Below, one piece after another: positions 54,929 through 62,079 of a DNA stretch of 64,000 bases (positions are counted from its first letter, which is position 1; every line of letters begins with the position of its first letter). This DNA comes from Bacillus wiedmannii (GTDB taxonomy: Bacteria; Bacillota; Bacilli; Bacillales; Bacillaceae_G): NCBI RefSeq assembly GCF_001583695.1, contig NZ_LOBC01000072.1, positions 1 through 64,000 on the forward strand, given 5' to 3'. The notes under the pieces were generated by a model. It searched no databases. It was not told where the DNA came from and was given only the letters and a program-made list of their open reading frames with translations. Both the position numbers and the translations under genes were made by a program.

Positions 54929-55270
54929 TTACGCCTTCTTCACGAATTGTGATTTTAACTTCATTGCTCCGAAACCGTCGATTTTGCAATCGATATCGTG
55001 ATCGCCATCAACTAGACGGATACTCTTTACTTTCGTACCGATCTTCACAACTGAAGAAGTTCCTTTTACCTTTAAATCTTTAATAACAGTAACAGCATCG
55101 CCGTCTTGAAGAACGTTTCCGTTCGCATCTTTTACAACTTTTGCACCATCATTATTTTCAGCTTCTGCTTCTTGGCCCCACTCATGAGCACATTCTGGAC
55201 ATACGAAAAGAACGCCATCCTCATACGTATATTCTGAATTACATTTTGGACAATTTGGTAAAGTAGCCAT
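54929..55270 (-). CDS. phnA: PhnA/YjdM family zinc-ribbon protein
   Basis: A 113-residue protein: N-terminal zinc ribbon ([13 protein letters not shown]...CPECAHEW, about 7-34) and C-terminal SH3-like domain (about 45-113, [33 protein letters not shown]). Despite the name the family does not degrade phosphonates by itself. SD GGAGG fits the ATG at 55270. Confidence 0.9.
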   Translation of the reverse strand: MATLPNCPKCNSEYTYEDGVLFVCPECAHEWGQEAEAENNDGAKVVKDANGNVLQDGDAVTVIKDLKVKGTSSVVKIGTKVKSIRLVDGDHDIDCKIDGFGAMKLKSQFVKKA

Positions 55271-55454
55271 AAATTCATTTCCTCCGTTCATTATTTATAC
55301 GTAAAAATCAAAATTGATGTTTACATCTCGATAAATAAAATTTGTATAGCATTTCTTTATAGTGCCATAGTCTTACGTTATTGACAAGCCTACCTCAAAT
55401 TCTCATTTTTTATTGTATTTTACAAAATTTCAATTCATATACCGTTTCCAATGA

Positions 55455-55487
55455 AAAAAGAAGAACCCTCACAAGATTCTTCTTTTC
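55455..55487 (-). terminator. DUF2628 gene terminator
   Basis: AAAAGAAGAA/TTCTTCTTTT arms with an 11-13-nt loop and T run on the minus strand. Confidence 0.75.
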
Positions 55488-55502
55488 AAAATGAACGAGT
55501 TC

Positions 55503-56294
55503 TCAATAGAAACTCCAACTATTTTCTTCAATGTAAAATTGATACTCTTCTAACTCTTCTTCACTTAACTTCTTATTATTTTCATATACTTCTTGCCATT
55601 CAAAATAGTCTTCACTAAAATAAACAGCAAATTTAATTTTCACGTTTTTCTTCTCTGTATAATCATAACCAGTAAACTCTATTACGTCATAATCTTTTTC
55701 TTTCTTCACAAACTTCCAAGTTGGATTATCCGTCATAATCTCTAAAGTAACACCTTCACTACTTGAACGAACGACATTTTTAATATTCGGCTCAGTTGGT
55801 AACAGGGAGAGTCCCAACATAGCTCCACCAAACACGATTCCAACTATAACCTGAAAACCAACCATACCAGCAAAACTAGCGCCACCCTTTGATTGTAAGT
55901 AATACGCCTTCTCATGATCAGGCATATTTTCTTCCTTATGTAAAATACGGACAGCATGCTTATAATATAAACGGTTTCCTTGCCATGCAGTAAATATCAT
56001 CATTCCTAATTGAAAAACTAGACCAATTGATAAAAAAATTCCATCTGGAATATCTATAAAAGGAGTTACAAATATACTAGGTACCGCCAGTAACGTAAGT
56101 ATAATAAACAACTTATACATTTTACGATAAGCTAACCAAAAAACTGGGAAGAAAAAGGCTACCCAATTCCACGTATTTCCTTGCGCTGGATTTTCTACTT
56201 TTCCCCACTTAAAGTCATAATACGCCGTATTCTTTTGAACGACTGTATGTAACTCTTGCGGAGAAATTGTTTCTTGTAAAACAGTGTCCCTCAC
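55503..56294 (-). CDS. DUF2628 membrane protein
   Basis: A 263-residue protein with about four helices. WNWVAFFFPVFWLAYRKMYKL (given in part) is the DUF2628 hallmark, followed by two helices and, after a helix near 148-168, an acidic extracellular C-terminal domain of ~90 residues. AAAAGG best fits the GTG at 56294, though ATG codons at 56300 and 56303 also exist. Function unknown. Confidence 0.75.
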   Translation of the reverse strand: MRDTVLQETISPQELHTVVQKNTAYYDFKWGKVENPAQGNTWNWVAFFFPVFWLAYRKMYKLFIILTLLAVPSIFVTPFIDIPDGIFLSIGLVFQLGMMIFTAWQGNRLYYKHAVRILHKEENMPDHEKAYYLQSKGGASFAGMVGFQVIVGIVFGGAMLGLSLLPTEPNIKNVVRSSSEGVTLEIMTDNPTWKFVKKEKDYDVIEFTGYDYTEKKNVKIKFAVYFSEDYFEWQEVYENNKKLSEEELEEYQFYIEENSWSFY

Positions 56295-56621
56295 GTACAT
56301 CATCCTTTTCTCATTTCTACATACGTGTATTTTATAGAAATAAAAAGAAGGAATCTAACAAAAAAATACATATATTTCATAAAAATGAACGAAAATCGAA
56401 TATATTACGACAATTACCCGTTTATTATTTCATTTTACTTTTAAATATATTAGAATACTTATGAATGATACGTTTAATACACTAAGTTAATTTTTTTGTA
56501 TATTTGATAATAAAATGTTTCACATGAAACTATCCATATTTCGTATTACCTTTCCTCTACACAGTACATGTAAATCCATTTCTACAAAATACGAAAGACG
56601 CCCTTTTCAAAAGGCGTCTTT
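56295..56621. other. 327-bp intergenic region with parS-like site
   Basis: No gene is supported. AT-rich, with the site at 56516-56531 and the downstream gene's terminator at 56592-56622. Confidence 0.5.
56516..56531. promoter_or_regulatory. parS-like 16-bp palindrome
   Basis: TGTTTCACATGAAACT differs from the Bacillus parS consensus TGTTTCACGTGAAACA at two positions. It would be a Spo0J/ParB nucleation site. Intergenic. Confidence 0.55.
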
Positions 56622-56622
56622 T
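56592..56622 (-). terminator. CPBP gene terminator
   Basis: AAAGACGCC/GGCGTCTTT stem extended by AAAAG pairing, T-rich both sides. Confidence 0.88.
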
Positions 56623-57299
56623 TACAGTTGAAAATTTACTAATATAAAAAATGCATTATTTAATAAATGAATCCCCCATGGGACGAGTAAGTTATTTGTT
56701 TTCTTATACGTATAGGCTAAACATATACCGCCACCAAAAATATATAAAACACTCCCTACTGTAAGTGGATGTCCTAAAGTAAATATAAAAGCACTTATAA
56801 CAATACTAGTAAGTGTAGAAAAGCGCTGAGATAATTTTGTGAAAAACATCCCCCGAAATAAAAGTTCTTCCCAAATCGGTGCAAAAGTGGTGAGTACAAC
56901 TATGTATAAAATGATTTCACTTTTAGTAGGCTCTATTACTATATTAGATTCATTCACCCCAAGCCCATGTGGTAAAACTAAATTTAATACTGCAAGATAT
57001 ATAAGCAGTACGATCATCGTCATTACTATCGTTACATAATGCTTAAAATTATTGAACTGTATTGTTTTTAATAAATCTACACAGTAATTTCTCGCTGGTG
57101 AATATATTAAGATAATAGTAAGAAATGTTAAAGGCGGAATAAGATGATCTACATACCATGGATATAAGAAAGAGTCATAAACAAGGTTCAAAAAACCCAC
57201 TCCATACATTACCCCAAAAATAATTATTATCATACTAATTACTTCGCGCATACTCATTACTACATACTTTTCTTCATAAGTAGCTAATTCTGTATTCAT
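56622..57299 (-). CDS. CPBP-family intramembrane protease
   Basis: A 225-residue protein with about seven helices. CPBP (Abi) motifs: EELLFRGMFF (EExxxR, about 143-152), FTLGHPL (His) and HLLNNAF (HxxxN). It is probably a glutamic intramembrane protease; relatives act in prenyl-protein processing, bacteriocin immunity or signalling. SD GGAGGGG precedes the ATG. Target unknown. Confidence 0.85.
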   Translation of the reverse strand: MNTELATYEEKYVVMSMREVISMIIIIFGVMYGVGFLNLVYDSFLYPWYVDHLIPPLTFLTIILIYSPARNYCVDLLKTIQFNNFKHYVTIVMTMIVLLIYLAVLNLVLPHGLGVNESNIVIEPTKSEIILYIVVLTTFAPIWEELLFRGMFFTKLSQRFSTLTSIVISAFIFTLGHPLTVGSVLYIFGGGICLAYTYKKTNNLLVPWGIHLLNNAFFILVNFQL

Positions 57300-57354
57300 C
57301 CTATCCCCTCCAGTATAATTAAACCTTTTAAACCATTATATACCAATTTTAATT

Positions 57355-57394
57355 AAAAAACAGACGATACAATCTACTGTATCGTCTGTTTTTC
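57355..57394 (-). terminator. nucleotidyltransferase gene terminator
   Basis: AAAAACAGACGATACA/TGTATCGTCTGTTTTT, 16-bp perfect stem. Confidence 0.93.
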
Positions 57395-57395
57395 C

Positions 57396-58190
57396 CTACC
57401 ATTTCTCTCTACATGTTTCAATTAAATGCAGTAAGTACTTCCTCGTCATATCCGCCCTTCTCCACCTTGAGAGCATTCGCTTTTCTTTTGGATTCTGCCG
57501 TATTCTCGCTACTTCTTTTAATAAAAGCTCCCATTCTTCCCCTGAACGCTCTAACAAGTATTGCAATCCACTATCTTTTGAAACGATTGTTTTATGATCT
57601 AGTGTATATAGAATACGGCCCATCGTAACGACAGCTGATTCTACCCACTCTTCTATGAAAAATAAATACAGCTGCTTCGCTTTTTCACTCCAGTACTGTT
57701 CTACGTTGTATTTCATCGTATTGACTACATCGTCCCACCCTATTTGAAACGGAAGATCTTCCGCTTCTTTCCCGGTAACTGTAATACCTTGATTTTTCAA
57801 TGTCCACCATGTGACCGCATTAATATCCCAATGACCTATATTCGCTTTACCATCTGCACAATACACGTACTCATTCATTTCATCATTGTATTTCCCTAAA
57901 TCAGCAAGCGGAATATACATACCGTCCATTCTTTTGCCTAACGTACTACCACTAAGTTTCTTATGTAATTCTACAAGTTGTTGTTTTTCAGCCTCATTCA
58001 CGGAATCACTTATTACCGTAACAAAATCAACATCGCTCGTTTCTACATGAAATGCACCAAGTGCGATAGACCCGTAAATATATACCCCGACTATTTTTTC
58101 ATCCAAAAAAATTTCTTTTAATTCTACTGTGTACCGCTCCATTAACTGTTGTACTTCTGTCGGTAACGCATGCTTCACTCCATTTTTCAC
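57396..58190 (-). CDS. aminoglycoside adenylyltransferase-like nucleotidyltransferase
   Basis: A 264-residue protein: N-terminal NTase domain with YGSIALGAFHVETSDVDF (given in part; GS and DxD, about 42-58) and a C-terminal helical DUF4111 domain. This matches the AadA/ANT(9) layout that adenylylates streptomycin or spectinomycin. The frame opens at 58274, but that region holds the yuzD terminator; SD GGAGGG supports GTG at 58190. Substrate and resistance are unproven. Confidence 0.83.
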   Translation of the reverse strand: MKNGVKHALPTEVQQLMERYTVELKEIFLDEKIVGVYIYGSIALGAFHVETSDVDFVTVISDSVNEAEKQQLVELHKKLSGSTLGKRMDGMYIPLADLGKYNDEMNEYVYCADGKANIGHWDINAVTWWTLKNQGITVTGKEAEDLPFQIGWDDVVNTMKYNVEQYWSEKAKQLYLFFIEEWVESAVVTMGRILYTLDHKTIVSKDSGLQYLLERSGEEWELLLKEVARIRQNPKEKRMLSRWRRADMTRKYLLHLIETCREKW

Positions 58191-58206
58191 ATCTATCCCT
58201 CCAATA

Positions 58207-58237
58207 AAAAAAGCCTTTGCAAATTCGCAAAGGCTTC
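58207..58237 (-). terminator. yuzD terminator
   Basis: AGCCTTTGC/GCAAAGGCT stem, seven T on the minus strand. Confidence 0.88.
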
Positions 58238-58242
58238 CTGCT

Positions 58243-58551
58243 TTATAAATATTTCTCGATTTCTTCGTAAACATCCTTCAAACGAGGATTTCCTTCTCCA
58301 ACAACTTCTCCATTTACAAGAACGACTGGATAAAATAGATCTTCCTCCACTACGCGCTCTGCGAATGCTTTTTTATCTTCATCTTCTTGTTCTTCTTGAA
58401 AATCAATATACTCGAAATTAAATTTATTTTCTTGTCCTTCATATTTACGACCAATCGCCGCTTGTAACCACTCAAACGTTTCTGTTGAAGATGGCATTCC
58501 AACGCAGCTCGCACAAATTACTTTCGTCCCATATACTTGCACATTAACCAT
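58243..58551 (-). CDS. yuzD: YuzD, DUF1462
   Basis: A 102-residue thioredoxin-like protein of the YuzD family: VYGTKVICASCVGMPSS contains a CxxC near residues 14-17; C-terminal LVNGEVVGEGNPRLKDVY. SD GGGGGAG defines the ATG at 58551. Divergent from the NifU-like gene, as in B. subtilis, hinting at a role with Fe-S or thiol chemistry. Confidence 0.88.
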   Translation of the reverse strand: MVNVQVYGTKVICASCVGMPSSTETFEWLQAAIGRKYEGQENKFNFEYIDFQEEQEDEDKKAFAERVVEEDLFYPVVLVNGEVVGEGNPRLKDVYEEIEKYL

Positions 58552-58757
58552 TTCTTCTCCCCCACTTCTTGTTTCAACAGTATATTCAGATGTCTTATTA
58601 CATAAGCACATCATTTTACAAACTTATTCCATACCCCTATACTGAAAAAACACGTTGTAAACATGATAAAAAATTTCGGCAATAAAACAAGAACAGAAAA
58701 AATAGATTTTCCCCTCTATCTTGATTATAATAAAACTGATGAAAGGAGTCGATAAAA

Positions 58758-58994
58758 ATGGAAAACCCACATATGGAAGAACAAGTACTAGAAGTATTAG
58801 ATAAATTACGTCCATTCTTACTTCGCGATGGCGGAGACGTTGAGTTAGTAGACATTGAAGAAGGTATCGTAAAATTACGCCTTATGGGTGCATGCGGAAG
58901 CTGCCCAAGTTCTACAATTACACTAAAAGCTGGTATCGAACGCGCATTACTTGAAGAAGTACCAGGCGTTATTGAAGTAGAACAAGTATTTTAA
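58758..58994 (+). CDS. yutI: NifU-like Fe-S scaffold (YutI)
   Basis: A 78-residue NifU C-terminal domain: [15 protein letters not shown] (given in part) and the cluster motif [10 protein letters not shown] (C at about 46 and 49). A Fe-S scaffold or carrier. SD AAAGGAG precedes the ATG. Forms with yutM and yuzD a set of Fe-S/thiol genes in this region. Confidence 0.93.
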   Translation: MENPHMEEQVLEVLDKLRPFLLRDGGDVELVDIEEGIVKLRLMGACGSCPSSTITLKAGIERALLEEVPGVIEVEQVF

Positions 58995-59030
58995 TCTAAA
59001 AGCGGAAGCGGCTCGTTCAAAGTCACTTGC

Positions 59031-59064
59031 TAAAAGGAGACCAAATTTGGTCTCCTTTTTTTAT
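59031..59064 (+). terminator. yutI terminator
   Basis: AAAAGGAGACCAAA/TTTGGTCTCCTTTT, a near-loopless 14-bp stem. Confidence 0.92.
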
Positions 59065-59186
59065 TCAAATATCACTCATGCGTTAACATCATAAAACAAA
59101 ATTGGAAATCCTTCTCAAAAAGTGAGATAATTAATACTATAGAATCGTTCACACATATAAAAGTAAAAAACATAGGGGGACGACAC

Positions 59187-59402
59187 ATGCCAAAAATGGG
59201 GAACACTTTCTTAACAATTCAAGAACTAGAAAAGAAAAAAGAGTATTTATTAGACCTTTCATCCGTTATACCAACATGGAATGCGAGCTATCAATTTTTA
59301 TTTAAAGAAATTCAGCAAGAATTATTGAGTAAAGTAAATGAAAAAATCGAAAAACATCAATTCATTTTAAATATATGTGCAGATCAACAGGTAGGGGCAT
59401 AA
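59187..59402 (+). CDS. small helical protein of unknown function
   Basis: A 71-residue protein, mostly two amphipathic helices (QELEKKKEYLLDL, FKEIQQELLSKVNEKIEKHQF). SD AGGGGGA precedes the ATG and a terminator follows, so it is a real monocistronic gene. No family recognised. It converges on yutH. Confidence 0.7.
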   Translation: MPKMGNTFLTIQELEKKKEYLLDLSSVIPTWNASYQFLFKEIQQELLSKVNEKIEKHQFILNICADQQVGA

Positions 59403-59426
59403 TGTATTACATACAATTGTGATATA

Positions 59427-59460
59427 TAAAAAAGAGACCTCAATCGGTCTCTTTTTTATA
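59427..59460 (+). terminator. bidirectional terminator
   Basis: AAAAAGAGACC/GGTCTCTTTTT stem, loop TCAATC; shared by the small gene and yutH. Confidence 0.9.
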
Positions 59461-59462
59461 TT

Positions 59463-60464
59463 TTAAGATAGCCAATCTAATTTCCTAATCCCTAACTTAT
59501 CGACTGGTAAACGAAGTGAGCCATAAAAGTGCTTCATAAATTGCTCAGAGCGGTTCACATCGTGTAAAATGGCTTCTAAGCGATCTCTATATATGCTTTT
59601 TTGTTCTTCGTTTCCAGTTTGGTAATATCTTTCGACTGTTTCAAAATAGTGAAGTGGGAACAGGAGCCTTGCAAATAATAGGCGCCAACCAAATGAGGAT
59701 AGCGAATAATTTCGTTCGTAATCTGTAACAAATTGAACGATTGTTTGCTCCCAGTCTTTCTTTTTTTCTATCATCATATAGCGGATTAATTCTGCCATAT
59801 CTCGAGTTGGGTGATCATACACCCAATCAAAAGGAAGTTTGAGACGCTTCGTTTGATGCCATAATAAAGGTGTGAATCGTTCTTGGCAAATTGTTGCTGC
59901 ATCAGTCATTTGCGGCGTATCATCCATCTCTGTATCGACAACATACTGAATTGCATTTTCTGCAACTCCTAAGTAATACGGGAAGGATTCAATAAACAAT
60001 TGATCGAATACGTCTGTAGGGTGGTTCATCACTTGTGATTGCCAAAACTTTTCTAATTGATCGAGCCTTTTTTCCCATAACGCTTTCCATTCGCCTATGC
60101 GGCTTAATTGCTCAATTTCTTCTGGAAAGAATGCACCTCGTTTATGGAATATAGAAAGCTCACTTCCTAATGATGTAGCATGTCGTTCTAACGCACGCAT
60201 ACCTTTTAATAAGCAGTAATTTTGTTCTTCTATCTCACTTACATAGTAGCCGTGTATAGTCGGAACGAAAGTCGCTACAGTTATATCCCCTTGCTGGTTC
60301 ATATAATCACTGAGCTTTTTCATCTCTACAAGTACTTCTTCCTCCATTTCTCCAATTGGAACAAGTACATAAATTTTGTTGCGAATCCAAAAGCTTTTAT
60401 AGGGGCCAAGGGGGATTAATTCTTTAACATGCATATGATAATGCTCATAAATATGATGAATCAT
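59463..60464 (-). CDS. yutH: YutH, spore coat-associated protein
   Basis: A 333-residue protein of the CotS/YutH kinase-like family. Kinase-fold features are degraded: YVLVPIGEMEEEVLVEMKKLSDYM at the N-lobe, and DWVYDHPTRDMAELIRYMM where the catalytic region would be. In B. subtilis YutH is a spore coat protein. The GTG at 60476 overlaps the SD (AGGTGG); the ATG at 60464 is spaced correctly. Confidence 0.87.
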   Translation of the reverse strand: MIHHIYEHYHMHVKELIPLGPYKSFWIRNKIYVLVPIGEMEEEVLVEMKKLSDYMNQQGDITVATFVPTIHGYYVSEIEEQNYCLLKGMRALERHATSLGSELSIFHKRGAFFPEEIEQLSRIGEWKALWEKRLDQLEKFWQSQVMNHPTDVFDQLFIESFPYYLGVAENAIQYVVDTEMDDTPQMTDAATICQERFTPLLWHQTKRLKLPFDWVYDHPTRDMAELIRYMMIEKKKDWEQTIVQFVTDYERNYSLSSFGWRLLFARLLFPLHYFETVERYYQTGNEEQKSIYRDRLEAILHDVNRSEQFMKHFYGSLRLPVDKLGIRKLDWLS

Positions 60465-60584
60465 CGCAGTCGCCACCTATGGTTTTTCTTTATATATATG
60501 AGCTTGTGCTCGCCTTTCATTCCTATGCACATGATAAAGCAACGAAACGTATACAAATACTAAAAAGAAAAAAAGGTGATAAAC

Positions 60585-61076
60585 GTGAAAGAATCAAATC
60601 AACTACAAGAAAGAGCATTACAACTATTACAAGAACGTGGTGTAACAATTGACGATATTGCTGAGCTTGTTCATTTTCTTCAAAAAAAATATCATCCAAA
60701 TTTAGAGATGTCAGAATGCCGTTATAACGTTGAGCGTGTATTATCAAAACGTGAAGTACAAAACGCACTAATTACTGGTATCGAACTCGATGTCCTTGCT
60801 GAAAAAGGAATGTTAAGTGAGCCGTTACAAGATATCGTAAAACGTGATGAAGGCTTATACGGAATTGATGAAGTGATCGCACTTTCTATCGTTAATGTAT
60901 ACGGCTCTATCGGTTTCACGAACTTTGGATATATCGATAAATTAAAACCTGGTATTTTAGAATTCTTAAATGATAAATCATCTGGAAAGGTGCATACATT
61001 CCTTGATGATATCGTTGGCGGGATCGCTGCCGCTGCTTCAAGCCGTTTAGCACACAGAGCTGAGCATTCGGAATAA
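60585..61076 (+). CDS. yutG: YutG, PgpA-family protein
   Basis: A 163-residue protein of the phosphatidylglycerophosphatase A family in its short soluble form: ERGVTIDDIAELVHFLQ, YGIDEVIALSIVNVYGSIGFTNFG (given in part) and FLDDIVGGIAAAASSR. Start GTG at 60585 after AAAGGTG. No membrane helices, so lipid-phosphatase activity is uncertain. Confidence 0.85.
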   Translation: MKESNQLQERALQLLQERGVTIDDIAELVHFLQKKYHPNLEMSECRYNVERVLSKREVQNALITGIELDVLAEKGMLSEPLQDIVKRDEGLYGIDEVIALSIVNVYGSIGFTNFGYIDKLKPGILEFLNDKSSGKVHTFLDDIVGGIAAAASSRLAHRAEHSE

Positions 61077-61084
61077 TAAAATAT

Positions 61085-61118
61085 GAAAGACCGTCAGTTT
61101 CATACTGACGGTCTTTTG
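61085..61118 (+). terminator. bidirectional terminator after yutG
   Basis: AAAGACCGTCAGT/ACTGACGGTCTTT stem, loop TTCAT; overlaps the stop region of the convergent GNAT gene. Confidence 0.92.
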
Positions 61119-61579
61119 TATTCCATGAGCATAAATTCTCTTCCGCGACTCAAAAAAATAGGACCTTGCTGAAAACCTATGTTTTTATATAGCGTAATCG
61201 CTCTTGTATTAAACGTCGCTACACTAAGTCGAAACGTTTTCGGCCTAAATGCTTTAATAGCAAAAGCTATCCCAGCTTGAAAAAATATTTTCCCCAGGCC
61301 TTTCCCTGTTAACGCTGGCTTCATGCCAAGTCCGATATCAATTACATCTTCTCCACCATATAAATTTGCATCTCTTCCACCTGGCACTTGTGCATTTTCT
61401 CCAAAACAAAAATAGCCGATAAACTCCCCATTATCGTTACAACAGCCATAATACGTTCCATCTAATAATTCTTCTATTACTTCTTCCTCGCCTGAAAAAC
61501 TATATAAATTATAAGGTTCCTCATACGTCCACGTATTTATCTCTTTTGCTTCTGCTACCGTTAACTTATGTATATCCAT
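61100..61579 (-). CDS. GNAT acetyltransferase
   Basis: A 159-residue RimI-like N-acetyltransferase: IGLGMKPALTGKGLGKIFF (acetyl-CoA loop, about 81-99), then LSVATFNTRAITLYKNIGF. GAGAAGG directly precedes the ATG. Converges on yutG. Substrate unknown. Confidence 0.85.
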   Translation of the reverse strand: MDIHKLTVAEAKEINTWTYEEPYNLYSFSGEEEVIEELLDGTYYGCCNDNGEFIGYFCFGENAQVPGGRDANLYGGEDVIDIGLGMKPALTGKGLGKIFFQAGIAFAIKAFRPKTFRLSVATFNTRAITLYKNIGFQQGPIFLSRGREFMLMEYKRPSV

Positions 61580-61676
61580 CCTTCTCTCCCCTAATCAAAT
61601 ATTCTATATATACTCATTCATTTTTCGTGCCTCATTTCCCTCCAATTGAAATATGCACAATTACATACGCACACCT

Positions 61677-61799
61677 ATGAAACAAATGGTACAATTTATT
61701 TGAATCGCTGTTGCTACACTTCTTGATCAAAGAAAAGGCGTTAAAACGGATATTAGCGCCTTATCAAACTCAAGCAATTGGCACATTTTGTCATCATGA
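61677..61799 (+). pseudogene. possible decayed small gene
   Basis: A frame beginning ATG at 61677 meets TGA at 61701 after eight codons, then continues 31 codons (IAVATLLDQRKGVKTDI...) to a TGA at 61797, which is followed at once by a good terminator. There is no start codon in the second part and no SD. A remnant gene or chance. Confidence 0.3.
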
Positions 61800-61829
61800 A
61801 AGACACTCAAAAGAGTGTCTTTTTTTTAT
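61797..61829 (+). terminator. terminator after possible decayed gene
   Basis: AAAGACACTC/GAGTGTCTTT stem, loop AAAA, eight T. Confidence 0.88.
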
Positions 61830-61931
61830 ACCTCACAAGGACTTACTCATTTCAACATATAAACACATAAAATAATGTAACTCTTTACACGCATGAATCC
61901 TTTTCTAAAAGTTGTGAAGTAGATTCAAAAT

Positions 61932-61961
61932 AAAAAAGCACTCCAGCCAGAGTGCTTTTTA
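61932..61961 (-). terminator. terminator of the FtsX-type permease gene
   Basis: AAAAAGCACTC/GAGTGCTTTTT stem, T-rich on both strands; about 120 bp past the permease stop. Confidence 0.85.
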
Positions 61962-61985
61962 CTTTCAAACAAGGAGGTTACATAT

Positions 61986-62072
61986 ATGGATAGTACTCTC
62001 GTATTTAATTTCGGCATTGGTATTGTCATCATTTTATTTGTTTTCTTTGTTCTTTGTATGAGTGGGGTATAG
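61986..62072 (+). CDS. 28-residue single-pass membrane microprotein
   Basis: ATG at 61986 with perfect SD AAGGAGG (61971-61977) encodes M-D-S-T-L-V-F-N-F-G followed by a 16-residue hydrophobic helix and ending CMSGV. It resembles the many small hydrophobic Bacillus sporulation or membrane peptides but I cannot place it. It lies antisense to the 3' UTR of the permease gene. Confidence 0.65.
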   Translation: MDSTLVFNFGIGIVIILFVFFVLCMSGV

Positions 62073-62079
62073 CAATCTT

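Noticed and set aside
60477-60545. sigma-E/sigma-K promoter of yutH
   Set aside because: CATATATA with weak -35 matches does not fit either consensus well enough.
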